Below, piece after piece: positions 39,901 to 49,226 of a DNA stretch of 64,000 nucleotides; position 1 is the first letter of the stretch, and every line of letters begins with the position of its first letter. Both the position numbers and the translations under genes were made by a program. The notes beneath the pieces were generated by a model. It searched no databases. It was given only the letters and a program-made list of their open reading frames with translations, and had not been told where the DNA came from. This stretch comes from Litsea cubeba. Its lineage: Eukaryota > Streptophyta > Magnoliopsida > Laurales > Lauraceae. The stretch lies in assembly GCA_012931725.1 (NCBI GenBank), contig CM022948.1, positions 112,503,930-112,567,929 of the forward strand, read 5' to 3'.

Positions 39901-42900
39901 TTTTTTGGAGGAAATCACTCTAATCAATGGATACACTTGCTGTAATTAGTTATACTCGTTGGTAAGAGAAAGGAGGTCAACCACATCGATCGATAATCTA
40001 ATTCAGTGGGAAACTCCTCTCTTCTTGTATCTTTCTTATCTTGTCACTTTAAAGGTCCTAATGTCAGCCTTAGGAATATTTAGGAAACATGAGAGTTCTA
40101 AACCTATATTCCTAGTTAAACCCAACAAAGAAATAGAAAGTGCACATTCAAATAAAATCTTAAAGTTCCAAGAAGTGGAAATTAACTGCACCAAATTCCC
40201 CTTATTCTGCCCAAAGATACAGACATCCATCCGATGGATACCATGTGGGCCAGTAACCTCATATGCATGCCGTGATGCATCAGAACATTCCAACAATGAA
40301 CACAGAATCATTGCAAAAGCTAAATAAACATTTCTACCAGAAAAGAGATAAACAACAAAGAAGAAGTATGCCGACCCCATTCCAGCAACAAAAATGGCAA
40401 CAAAAATTCATTCACATCAACTATCCACAACCAAGCATAAGAATATAACATTAAAGACTAGATATTGGACACAAATGGGTAGGATTATAAACCTCTTCAA
40501 AGCGCTCTGCCTCATTTGCTGACTCAGCTTCAGCAACCACGGCAGGTGGAGCAGGGCCTATAAATACATCATTGTCAACCTCCAACTCAGCTTCCCTGAC
40601 ATGTCCATTAGGTATTAAGAATACTGAACTCCAATAAAGAGAGTCAAGTTGGTCAATTTTTGCAAAAGGCAACAATATGTCCATTTAGAATGATGGAAAA
40701 CGGAAATAATGAGCATAACAAAATCTTATTAAGAAGCAAAGGGAAACTCCAGTTATGGAACAAGAACTAAAATCAAATAACTAGAGGGACAACGAAAGAA
40801 ATGATTGTAAAAAAAAAAAAACCTTAGCATTGTCTCAGCATCTGTTAACTTGGCTGCTGCAGCCAGTAACTCAGCAGATGGCATTTCAGGGCCAATAAAC
40901 CTGCACAAGCAATTAATGCACCATTAGCACAAAGAGGGAAGCAAGCGCTTAACTCAGAAGAAGTGAATTAATTTGAATTTATCAATTGATTGAGTCCAAG
41001 TATATGGCAATTTAAACATGCTATAACCATCCAAAAAGTATGCCAAAGTCCATGCATGTCAGTCAAAATCTACAAATAAGGAGAGTTACCAATTTAGCAT
41101 CTCTATGGCTGAATTCAAAATTATGAATAAAAACTCGAGTGCAATGAAGAAAAAAGTAATTTAATGCAGAGCACTTAATGCCTCTTCAAGTATACTGTCA
41201 AAAGCTATTTCATCCAACTCAGGTCGGCATCAAGAAACTCTAGTATACGTGGCTTTAAAAGACTCAATGGTTTCCTTCACTATTCTTTTTTACTTCCCCA
41301 TTGACATTTAATTTGTATATATAATTCTACTTCATCCAAGCACTATCCATTTTGTGATAAAAAGGTTGTATTCTTGCCTCCCTTTTCAAGCAATACTGTT
41401 ATAGAGTGTTGCCTCCAAGCTATCTTAATTGACATAAGATGGTTTGTAGTTCTTCTTCCCCTGCAGACAAGGACAAATTCCCACTTTGATAAGGATTGTG
41501 AGTCCTCCTTGAAGTCCAACTCAAATTTCATCAATGAGAGTTTTCCTCTTATCCCCTCAATTTTTTCTCCCTCTTTACTTTTAATCTTCTTTTATCAGAA
41601 TTAAACTCCAATAGGTTTTCTTATTTTTGTACAATTTCCAACATCGTTGTTTTTTAACCCCAAAAAAACAACTAACAATTTGAATGCAATTCCAAGCCCC
41701 AAAATCTGATCATTGTTGGCATAAAAACAACTTATTTAGTCTAATGTGCAATCCAATCCCAGCCATTCATGAATCCAGTGTATTTGGGGTTTCACAGAGC
41801 TATCGCAAATAAAAGAAAGAACAATGTGTTGTTCAATAGAGAAGCTGCATAATGTTCTATGCATACAAGAAAATCAATCCAAAACATGATCCTTATGGTA
41901 CACAATCACTACTGATCTACCATAGAGGTAAAGGGGGGCAGATGCAAGCACTGAAAAAACATGGATCCTCTTTTTTTCTTCTTCTTCAAAACAATTAGAA
42001 ATCATTGGTATTTGGTAGAAATGCAGTTGGAGGAAGCAGACAACACCTTCTTTTACAAGAAGCGGATGAGTCGTCTTTTGTGTCCCGTCTAGCTGCTTCC
42101 TCATCATAAGCTTCTTCTATAGTTTTCTGACTTTCTATTTCTGGGTGGTAAAGATTGCACTCCACTTGCCGATCCAATTGGAGGAAGCTGATGTTCCATA
42201 GGTTTCTGGTGCAAGTTTATTAAAGATCCAACAACCTCCATAGTAGGACGAGCTGTTGGGGGCAGAAAAAAGACACCACTATCTTTTTGCTTTAAGCATA
42301 GGGAGAGAAAAAGTTTCTTCAGCAGTTTCACCAAATCTCTGTTGGAAATTCCTCTTGTATCAACAGCCTGCCCATCATCAATCATTTGCAGAAGCTGCAG
42401 CAACAATAAACATAGTAAATATATGAACAATCAAGCATGTCTGCATTACTTACATGCCAACATGCGGTCATGGAAATGAACCAACCAAACCCCCCCCCCC
42501 CCCCCCCCCCCCCCCCCTCTTCTTCTTTCCTTTTTGCTCAGTCATTTGTTAAAATAAGGGTTCATACATAGAGCCAAAATACACAAAGAGACCACCACCA
42601 AGCGTACGATCATAAAAGAGACTTGTACCCACAAACCACGCCTATACAACAATAGAAGCAACCCTATCTACCCCCTTTCTAGCTAGAGTATTCACTGAAC
42701 CATTCACGAATCAATCTTCAAGACTAAAAGCCTCCTAGAAACGAGAAGAGAACACCTTTATCTCATTGAATCTCATTGAAGTAAAACTGGAACTTCCACG
42801 GCCAATACTCCAATTTAGTAATCCATGAGATCGCATTAGTTGAATCACTTTCAATCAAGTACCTTTCATGCGAGAAACCCGAGTAATTCCGAAGAGCTTG

Positions 42901-44340
42901 CAGAATGGTCAAAACCTCCACTTCATAGGAGTCTCTAACTCCCACATTTTTGGAGAAGAGACACAGAAATATGCCCCCCATTGTAATGAAGCGCCCCATT
43001 GCTTAGTCAACAAATGACAAAATACAGGTCCAAGGACAAGTTTCCCTCTATGCTGATACAATAAATGAACTAGGTATCTTGCTAAGAAAACAAGAAACGT
43101 AGTTCATTTATAAAAAATCAAGCATGTCTGCATGATTACATATCAAAGCTCACTCATAGAAATGAACTGGTTGAGACAAATGATCAAATGCAGACACAAG
43201 ACGCAGTTTCCCTCTATGCAAAATTTCACATTTATCTCCAGGGGTTTGGACTAGAGATCGTCCTACAAATGGAGCCCACATACAGTTAAAACCCATTCAT
43301 AATAATAGTTCCAGATGCCCAATACAAAGGAAGACCTAACTTGCCATTAATTCTTTGCTTATCCACATATACTGGGCTGTTAAAGAGGTTTCTCATTTTG
43401 ATTAGAATTTAGTTTCCTTCTATGGTAAGATCTAATAGGGTTACTAACAGTTAAGAACTCACTAACAATCTCTGAAAAATGGTCACATTTCACTACATGT
43501 AATATATATAGATATATAGATACATACATGCATATAAGAATTCATATAGTACATGCATGCATATGTCTGGCTGGATGGGTGGTGATGTGGGGGATACCGA
43601 GAAAAGAGTTTCATAGGTATGATAATTCCATCAAAACTTCTACAAAGGGGCTTGTGAGTTATGACTGAATGCGGCAAATCAATGCATCTCAACTTCTCCC
43701 CATGGGAGGTGATGGGCTCAAGCACCATCCATGTATGGGTGATATAACTGTTGGATTGAACCCTACTATTGGGTCCAATCAATTATCATCCAACAGCAAA
43801 TGCTAGTGATAAAGGATGCTAAGCAACTCATTACATATAATGCAGTGCAGACAAAAAAAAAATACAACTGTATATACAAACAGTTAGAAAGAATCAATAT
43901 GAAATGCAATTCAACAGATAACAAGTACATCAATGAAATTGTACCTGTCTCAAATCATCTGTGACGCCTGGAAACTTTTTCAACATGTAGTGAACAACTT
44001 TCTCCGGTTTCACCACTTTAAGCTCCAAGTCATCACTAGATGAAGAGGAACCATCGCTGTCTGAAACATCCTTCGTATTCTCTCGTGATGATTTCCGTCG
44101 GTGCTCAGTCTTCCTTCTCTCCTTCTTGTCTCTTCTTGATTTCCTTCTCTTAGATTTCTCAGCAGCCTCACTTTCCTTTCTTCTAGACCCATGGGTGCTC
44201 CTAGGTCTGTCTTCATGGCGGTGGTGGCGACGGCTCCTCCTCTTTTCCTGGCTTTCGCCTTCGGAAATTGAGGAAGAACCGCTTGTGTCCGATAGCTTCT
44301 TGCGTCTGCTGCTTTTACTGCTTGAATGATCCCGTCCCAT
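24990..44340 (-). CDS. J-domain (DnaJ) protein with GPALPP-type motifs (DUF3752 C-terminus)
   Basis: Eleven exons: 43945-44340, 42047-42394, 40823-40900, 40493-40595, 29946-30034, 28585-28696, 26881-26934, 26532-26580, 25869-25963, 25410-25525, 24990-25326; all GT-AG. Exon 1 is RS/KR-rich (nuclear-like, starts MGRDHSSSKSSRRKK). Exon 3 has IGPEMP and exon 4 IGPAPP, the GPALPP-type motifs. Exons 5-6 form the J domain with VHPDKCSHP (HPD at about residue 347). The C-terminal exons match the DUF3752 tail (HSTTTFSRNSREGRGDTSVW, HPWKPWDREKDLVAGRQ). J proteins stimulate Hsp70 ATPase; the partner of this one is unknown to me. Summed exons are one base over a multiple of three because exon 2 carries an apparent frameshift (see findings), so the allele may be defective or the base call wrong. 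Intron 4 (30035-40492) hosts a complete antisense retrotransposon. Confidence 0.88.
30201..30238. repeat. (CA)n microsatellite
   Basis: Compound CGCACA/CA run in intron 4 of the J-protein gene, 170 bp from exon 5. Confidence 0.9.
30890..30977 (-). mobile_element. LINE RNase H remnant, left piece (split by the chromovirus)
   Basis: Read on the minus strand and continued from the piece at 37505-37700, this gives an L1-type RNase H ending (ADTLTKQG motif spanning the insertion point). It is a fragment without other LINE domains. Confidence 0.55.
30973..30977. other. 5-bp target-site duplication, left
   Basis: GCAAC directly precedes the 5' LTR and is repeated at 37500-37504 directly after the 3' LTR, the size expected for a Ty3/gypsy integrase. 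Confidence 0.9.
30978..31353 (+). repeat. 5' LTR
   Basis: 376 bp, TG...CA ends. Contains a TATA-like TATTATATATAGG at about 31178-31190. Same length and, by eye, same sequence as the 3' LTR. Confidence 0.95.
31356..31369 (+). other. Primer-binding site
   Basis: TGGTATCAGAGCAG begins two bases after the 5' LTR. It is the standard plant retrotransposon primer site complementary to the 3' end of initiator methionine tRNA. Confidence 0.9.
31370..32390 (+). other. Untranslated leader of the chromovirus
   Basis: About 1 kb between the primer-binding site and the gag ATG, C-rich and proline-codon-rich in one frame. It includes an A18/GA low-complexity run at 31963-31992 and an A13 run at about 32370. 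No domain was recognised in its short frames. Confidence 0.7.
32391..35537 (+). pseudogene. gag-protease-RT-RNase H part of the polyprotein, ending at an internal TAG
   Basis: 1,048 residues from the ATG at 32391. Gag lies in roughly residues 1-350. A CCHC zinc knuckle (C354, C357, H362, C367) binds RNA. The protease has the catalytic-type motif VIDGGSEMN at D460. Reverse transcriptase carries YFDDIL at 814-819. RNase H follows with acidic residues near D962 and D1024. The frame stops at TAG (35535-35537) right after RNase H, while the same frame stays open beyond it through integrase. In related elements gag-pol is usually one uninterrupted frame, so this looks like a nonsense change; stop readthrough is the alternative. 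No other break is visible. Confidence 0.9.
35538..37196 (+). pseudogene. Integrase-chromodomain part of the polyprotein, downstream of the TAG
   Basis: Same frame as the upstream part. With residues numbered from the ATG at 35553: an HHCC zinc-binding region (H92, H99, C129, C132), the integrase catalytic triad D161, D222, E258 (spacing D-60-D-35-E), a GPF module (SAGPFKIMKKI), and a C-terminal chromodomain at about 470-510 (FLVKWKSKP, SEATWI), which in chromoviruses guides integration towards particular chromatin. The last 24 codons are encoded inside the 3' LTR and the stop is at 37194-37196. Without readthrough or an independent start this part would not be translated. Confidence 0.9.
37111..37123 (+). 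other. Polypurine tract
   Basis: AGCCGGGGAGAGC directly abuts the 3' LTR. It is purine-rich, in the expected place for plus-strand priming, and lies inside the coding frame. Confidence 0.7.
37124..37499 (+). repeat. 3' LTR
   Basis: 376 bp, appears identical to the 5' LTR. It contains the stop codon of the pol frame (37194-37196) and is followed by GCAAC (37500-37504). Confidence 0.95.
37500..37504. other. 5-bp target-site duplication, right
   Basis: GCAAC, matching 30973-30977. Confidence 0.9.
37505..37700 (-). mobile_element. LINE RNase H remnant, right piece
   Basis: On the minus strand one frame reads LADVVDKLEDLKSSIRLFFH and then ISKADTLTKQG across the chromovirus junction, the C-terminal signature of plant L1-type RNase H domains. 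A fossil fragment predating the chromovirus insertion. Confidence 0.55.
38160..38220. repeat. TA microsatellite flanked by GACACCAATGAGTC direct repeats
   Basis: GACACCAATGAGTC occurs on both sides of a TA run (starts about 38163 and 38202), consistent with slippage or a small duplication in intron 4 of the J-protein gene. Confidence 0.7.
38437..38471. repeat. (TA)n microsatellite
   Basis: AT dinucleotide run with one AATT interruption. Confidence 0.9.
39207..39490 (-). mobile_element. Possible solo LTR
   Basis: Read on the minus strand, this 284-bp block begins TGCAAAAGGAC, has a TATA-like TATAAATA near its middle, and ends CCCCGGCA, an LTR-like layout with TG...CA ends. No matching target duplication was found and there is no second copy in the window, so this is tentative. 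Confidence 0.35.
42490..42517. repeat. 28-bp homopolymer of C
   Basis: An uninterrupted run of 28 C on the plus strand (G on the transcribed gene's sense strand), in intron 1 of the J-protein gene about 95 bp before exon 2. It could form G-quadruplex or i-motif structures, or reflect sequencing error in length. Confidence 0.95.
42763..42999 (-). pseudogene. RVT_3-type RNase H fragment of a LINE
   Basis: A 78-codon open stretch includes SKNVGVRDSYEVEVLTILQA, IESDSTNAISWI and WPWKFQFYFNEI, matching the RNase H fold of plant non-LTR elements (the acidic E and SDS positions are kept). It is isolated in intron 1 of the J-protein gene, without RT or endonuclease, hence a relic. Confidence 0.75.
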
Positions 44341-44542
44341 TTCAGAACCTGAATCACTACAAAGGGAAATAATCGTTGGAAACCCTAGCTTGTATGGAAA
44401 TCAGAGTGAATCGATGTGGGAAAACAAGGAAGCGAGGGATCGAGAGATAGGACCAGTTACCTTCGACAGCAAATAATCAATTCACAAGTTTTCATTAATT
44501 TAAACCATATGTTCGTGCTTCAGATTTGATTGAAGTTCCGGA

Positions 44543-44776
44543 TTTTTTTTTTAAATTTTTTTTTCCATATAGCTATAGGGCTGGATTAGTCCCTTCATAG
44601 TAAAGCCAGGTAAATTTTCGTGTAGCCCTAATGTGTGGCAGTGTAGTTGTAAACTTATAACTTCCGGGGCGAGCCGGATAAACTCCCGTGTGTAGCTCTA
44701 GTGTGGTAGTGCTGTTTCGAAAATACAACCTCCTGTTTACGACCGTTGTCTTAGGCCAATTGAGCTACTTCTTGGG
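44543..44776 (-). mobile_element. SINE of the same family, dimeric 3' half
   Basis: On the minus strand it starts AGTAGCTCAATTGGCCTAAG (box A-like) and has a TTTTCGAAACAGCACTACC box B region; it ends in AATCCAGCCC and an A-rich tail (T-run at 44543-44571 on plus). The segment containing CACTACCACACTAGAGCTAC and TTTATCCGGCT is repeated about 80 bp later as CACTGCCACACATTAGGGCTAC and TTTACCTGGCT. Target duplications were not identified. It lies upstream of the J-protein gene. Confidence 0.75.
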
Positions 44777-45151
44777 ATTAATTGGTGCTCTCTTTGATGA
44801 TGCTGATCTGATTAAAGCTCTATTAAATGGTGCAAATGATTTCTAATGAGATGGGCCACGCAAGTTATGAAGCTTTCGATTTGTGGATTTTCAAAACCTC
44901 ACATGCAGTTGCATAGATCATTTATGGGAAGGGATTCAATCGGCAGATGAAATAGATTTCATGTATCTTGTGATTGAACATGTTCTCGATTATTTGGGTC
45001 AGCTTGATTTATTGAACGATTCATCTCAATCAAGTACAAGTTATTCAAGGGGTTCGTCGAGTGTTCATGATCACGGTTTCTCTCTCTTTCGGAGCTAGAT
45101 GTCATGATATCGATTCTCAATTCTTTTCTTCGAGAATCAAAAGTTGATTCC

Positions 45152-45266
45152 ACTGGTGTTACCACTTGAGGGCCACACGGTTTTATCCGGTTTCTTTTTT
45201 GAGCCGGAGGGATTAATTAGTCAAGCCCAAATGATAAGAAATCCTCCGTTAACTTAAAAAAAATGT
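45152..45266 (+). mobile_element. SINE of the same family, 5'-truncated or diverged
   Basis: Shares TTACCAC, TTTTATCCGG, GAGCCGGAGGGATTA and a block ending AGTCAAGCCC then AATCCTCCG before an A-rich tail, in the order seen in the copy at 10453-10624. The tRNA-like head is not clear. Confidence 0.6.
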
Positions 45267-45488
45267 TCTTAATTCTAATACTGGATGGGCTGAGTATGGG
45301 TTACAAATTGAGAAATAACTATGGCCAATTTAATAAGTAGCCAAATCAAACCTAATTGAAACCTAGCCAGCCCCAAGTGGCCTACTATAACTAGCCCATT
45401 TGAATGGCTAAGTCAAGTAGCCCCACCACAAAGTTTAGCTCCTTGTTGAGTCAAATCTTGGAGGGTTTGGAGCCCGGATTCTCAGTAA

Positions 45489-46854
45489 GGGGTCGTTTGT
45501 CTACACCCATTTACATGTGTAAATGGTGAATATGCGTAATATTTATACATCAGTCATATTTGTCTACAATTATTTACGCATCTTGCGTGTAAATCGGATG
45601 CGTAAATGGTGTGAAAACACCAAAATTTAAACACCCGTTGACGTGGGGAAATGGAGAATACCAAAATACATGGGCTTCTAAAGAATACCAGTTAGGCAAA
45701 CGGTTTTGTTGTGGGGGCATTTCCGTTTCTGGTTTCGAAACCCCCCTATAAAAGATGTCTCAAAAGTTAGGGCATTTCCGTGAAAGAGGTTTTGGGTTCG
45801 AAACCCCCTTTTAACGCATTAGAAAAATAATAATAAAAGAGGTCTCAAAATAAATGATTTTAAGGGATAAATTTTGTAAGACGAAAAACATATTAGAAAG
45901 TGAAAATGGCTCTAATGATTTTAAGGGACAAAATTTACAGGACAAAAAATATATTGATATTAAGAATTTTAAGGGACAATCTATAAAATAAATATCTTAA
46001 TGATTTTTCTATATAAACTTTTAACTAATTAATTACTTTATTGTTTCAGTTTTCTTCTAATATCTCAATGATTTTTCTAAAGTTATTTATTATTACAATA
46101 CTTTAAAAATCTTTAAATATGTATATATGAATGTAAGAGAGATGGAAGAATGTATTTTATATAGGATTATGGCATCATTCAAAAATCATATATAAATGTG
46201 ATTTTATCTAACCATAACAAATTTGTGACACTTTTAATATGATTTAACTTAGCCACAAAATACTCATTTTAAGAACTTAATTTCTATAATGAATTAATAT
46301 TAGTATAAAGCCTGTGAGATGCATGTGTTAAGTTTTATGCAAATTGAATAATGAATTAAAATAATATTGAATTAAATATTAATTAATAGAAATATTAATA
46401 ATAATGCTTTTTGCTTAACCATCAAAATATAAATTCAGATTTTCTTAACTAAACATGTTGGAATTCATTTTTGTAAAGGTGATCATTGATAGAAATGTAT
46501 TTTTTTGAAAGTATATTTCAGGTTGAAAGAAAAATTCCTTTTGAAGTATCTAAAATGCAAATAAAAGTTTTGATATAAAATAGACATTTTTATCTCATTT
46601 TCAAATCATTATAATAGAATTTAATTTAATGAATAATAAGTATCATTTACAAAATCATCTAATATATTTACACATATCATTGAAATAAATATAATAAAAT
46701 AAATTACATATGTAAATGATGTAAAAATAATATTATTAGATAAATATTATAAAAAAATACATATATAAATATTACCTATTTAAATTTTAAATATCTACCA
46801 TTTATATGCGTAAATTATATTTTCAGATACAACGTGTAAAATACAAACGACCCC
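45489..46854. mobile_element. Non-autonomous TIR element, about 1.37 kb
   Basis: The two ends share a perfect 12-bp inverted repeat GGGGTCGTTTGT (45489-45500 and, inverted, 46843-46854), with a weaker subterminal resemblance of ATTTA/TGCGTAAA motifs. The interior is very AT-rich and lacks a transposase frame. The flanks show no clear target duplication, so the superfamily (hAT-like by TIR style) is a guess. Confidence 0.5.
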
Positions 46855-46866
46855 CGGAATATTTCA

Positions 46867-47022
46867 AGCCTTTAAATGGAGTCCGGGTCCTCTGAGCTCG
46901 GTCCATCGCAACTTGCGTGCGGAGGGGAACCTCCCTTTCGTCTCTGCAGCGTCTTTGAGGAATCAGGCCTAAGCACCCAGCCTGTCGCAGAAAATCGTGA
47001 GAGCCGAAGCTTGATTAATCCA
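46867..47022 (+). promoter_or_regulatory. Possible 5' UTR exon upstream of the 94-aa protein gene
   Basis: A GC-richer block next to the TIR element ends with a good donor (AAG/GTTTGA at about 47022). The first coding exon of the gene at 52183 is preceded by an acceptor (GTTGCAG at about 52140), so at least one non-coding exon must lie upstream. Linking the two is inference only. Confidence 0.25.
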
Positions 47023-48220
47023 AGGTTTGAAAGCCCTATCTTGATTCTGTTCGATTTTAACCTAAATTTTTCTAGTACCATTCTACATCATCTAGCTCCT
47101 TGGCATCCTACTGTGGTAAATATTTATTTCATCAGTTCGATCTGGAACTGTTAGGCAAATGATCAGGTTCTCAATGATCCCTTGATTGGGTCTGGTTCGG
47201 GTTAGGCTGATGTTCTCGGTTCTGTGTGTTGATTAAACTGCATATGATTAAATCTTGGAAGTGGATCTAGAATCTTTGTAGCTATGTAGAAACTTTTTTT
47301 TTTTTTTAAATGAATCTACTATCTGTTGATTATTGTTGTTAAGAATTGCTGTGGAGAGATGTAAGATCCTTGAGACAGTTAAAAATATTCTCCCAAATGC
47401 GAGGGAAGTTTCTCCCTGAGAAAAATTTACTCTCTGTTGGACAATTAGTGTATAATGGCTGGGTAGTTTCTTCTTCTAAATGTGTTTGTTCATACAAGAC
47501 CAAGCTTTGGGGAACATGATTGGGAAGGGGGGTAAACTGCATGGAAAGTACACAAATAGAAAATGTGCTCTACAATCTCTAACTGATCTCTAATGATAAT
47601 TACTAGTATGAAACACTGCAATAATATGAGCAAAAGTGTTCCCTCAGCTCTCACCGATCATAATCTTGCAAAGCACCAGCCTGGAGCAGTTCAGAGTTCA
47701 GACACGTATTCATCAGCGTGTTTCATTCCCCAACAGCCCGTGCATTGCAAGCTGAAAAGTGAAAATCCACCTGATTTCATGATCCAAGTGGAAATTTTTT
47801 GCCATGATCTCTGTCCAGAGTTAGCCATTCTGCAATTCCAAAAAAGAAGGTTTCCCTGAATAGCTAAAAAAATTTGAATGTAAAGAGCCAGTTACTCTCG
47901 TACCATGCTTAAGTAAAGTCATTACTTATTAATGACACCCTGTGTTCTGCTATTGCAGCTCAAGTTCATCCCTGGATAGCTAGCAGACAATATCATCTCT
48001 AAGAGGTTTGTTTATGAGTTGAATCAATTGCATTGCGTGTTTCAATGGCCAAAGATGGAGTGTTTCCTCAGTTTGGCACACGTGGAACTTTCCAATCTAC
48101 TATGATGCCAATTCCTATTACCCTTGTCTGTTGGAATTCTAATTGATTTATTGTTAGCCATCCAGTAGCTTTTACAGGAGCAATTGGGCTCAGTTCTACA
48201 CTTTTAAACAATCAAGCAAC

Positions 48221-48418
48221 CAATTCATCACTGTTGCAAAAATCGGCCTAGGTGGCGCCTAGACGTTAGGCGGCGGTCACCGCCTAGGCGCTAGGCAGGG
48301 ATTAATCGGACTAGGAGGGGATTAATCGGGCTAGGCGGGGATTAATCGGGAATTAATCCCTAGTCCATGCCCACCACCTAGCGTCCGCCTAGCGATTTTT
48401 ACAACATTGCAATTCATC
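48221..48418. mobile_element. 180-bp Mutator-like MITE with 9-bp target duplication
   Basis: CAATTCATC occurs at 48221-48229 and 48410-48418, flanking 48230-48409. The ends are imperfect inverted repeats (ACTGTTGCAAAAATCGG against CAATGTTGTAAAAATCGC). The interior repeats GGCGCCTAG/CGCCTAGGCG palindromes and three GGGATTAATCGG units. The 9-bp duplication points to the Mutator superfamily. Confidence 0.8.
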
Positions 48419-49184
48419 CAGCAGTATGATCACTTCAATATCCACCAAATGGCCTGACATCAATCATCATGCAATGACAATTCTATCATTTCCATTCTGA
48501 CATGTTACAGTTAAATTTGAAGATAATGACACATCTTGGCATGTAATGACATTTCACGATCCCTTCACCTTGATGGACGACTCCTAGCATCTAGTGTCAA
48601 ATCATTGGAGGAATTGTGTGACCCGTGGCAGATCTTCCCAAAGCTGGTGGTATCAGACCTCATTCTTGTCCAATCTCCAATGAAATTTGACTTTATTTAA
48701 TACTCAATCATTGCGGCCAATATGGCATTTTGAATTTTTGGATGGGCACCTTTCACACCTTGGACTACTTCTAAAGCATAATGCTAATCGCAGTTTGTCA
48801 CGGATGGAGGAACTATCAATTATGGAATGGGTGAAGTAGTTTGGTGTTCTCACCATTGGAGGGTACAAAAGATGCTACTTGAGCCAAACTATTGGCCATT
48901 AGGGAAGGTTTGCGGATATTTACTTCCTGCTGCTCCAAAACCCTTTTTCTGGAGGGTGTTCTGTGAAATGCGTGAGCTCAAGGCAACGTCAAGGTTCTTT
49001 GGGTTCTCCAATCCATGGCCAATGAGAAATACCATGCTTTCTCAATTGGATGTCTTCTTTCACATTGTGTGCAGAGAGATCAATAAAGATGCGGATGTGT
49101 TGGGAGAGGAGCCAACCCTACATTTTTTTTTTTGAATGGTAACTGTAATTGTATTAAAAAGAAAAAATCCTCATGATCATGTTA

Positions 49185-49226
49185 TGTTGGGACAAGGCTT
49201 CGATGATGATGATGATGATGATGTTG
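49185..49226 (+). mobile_element. RTE-type LINE tail, plus orientation
   Basis: GTTGGGACAAGGCTTCGATG followed by (GAT)n is the characteristic 3' end of plant RTE-clade LINEs. Only the tail is present, and it meets an inverted RTE copy. Confidence 0.55.

Noticed and set aside
42104..42150. A micro-intron explaining the frameshift in exon 2 of the J-protein gene
   Set aside because: Any GT-AG pair that restores the frame would be far below the minimum plant intron length.
44883..45098. 71-codon open frame on the plus strand
   Set aside because: No family motif and no promoter or splice context; it sits between SINE copies.
45720..45810. Two box B-like GGTTCGAAACCCC sequences suggesting tRNA genes
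   Set aside because: No matching box A at the right distance and no cloverleaf could be drawn; they are short direct repeats inside the TIR element.
47593..47859. 88-codon open frame on the plus strand
   Set aside because: No recognisable motif, no supported splice partners, and it lies between possible 5' UTR exons of the 94-aa protein gene.
48827..49135. 102-codon open frame on the plus strand
   Set aside because: Composition is not informative and it ends in a poly-T tract beside LINE remains; no family recognised.
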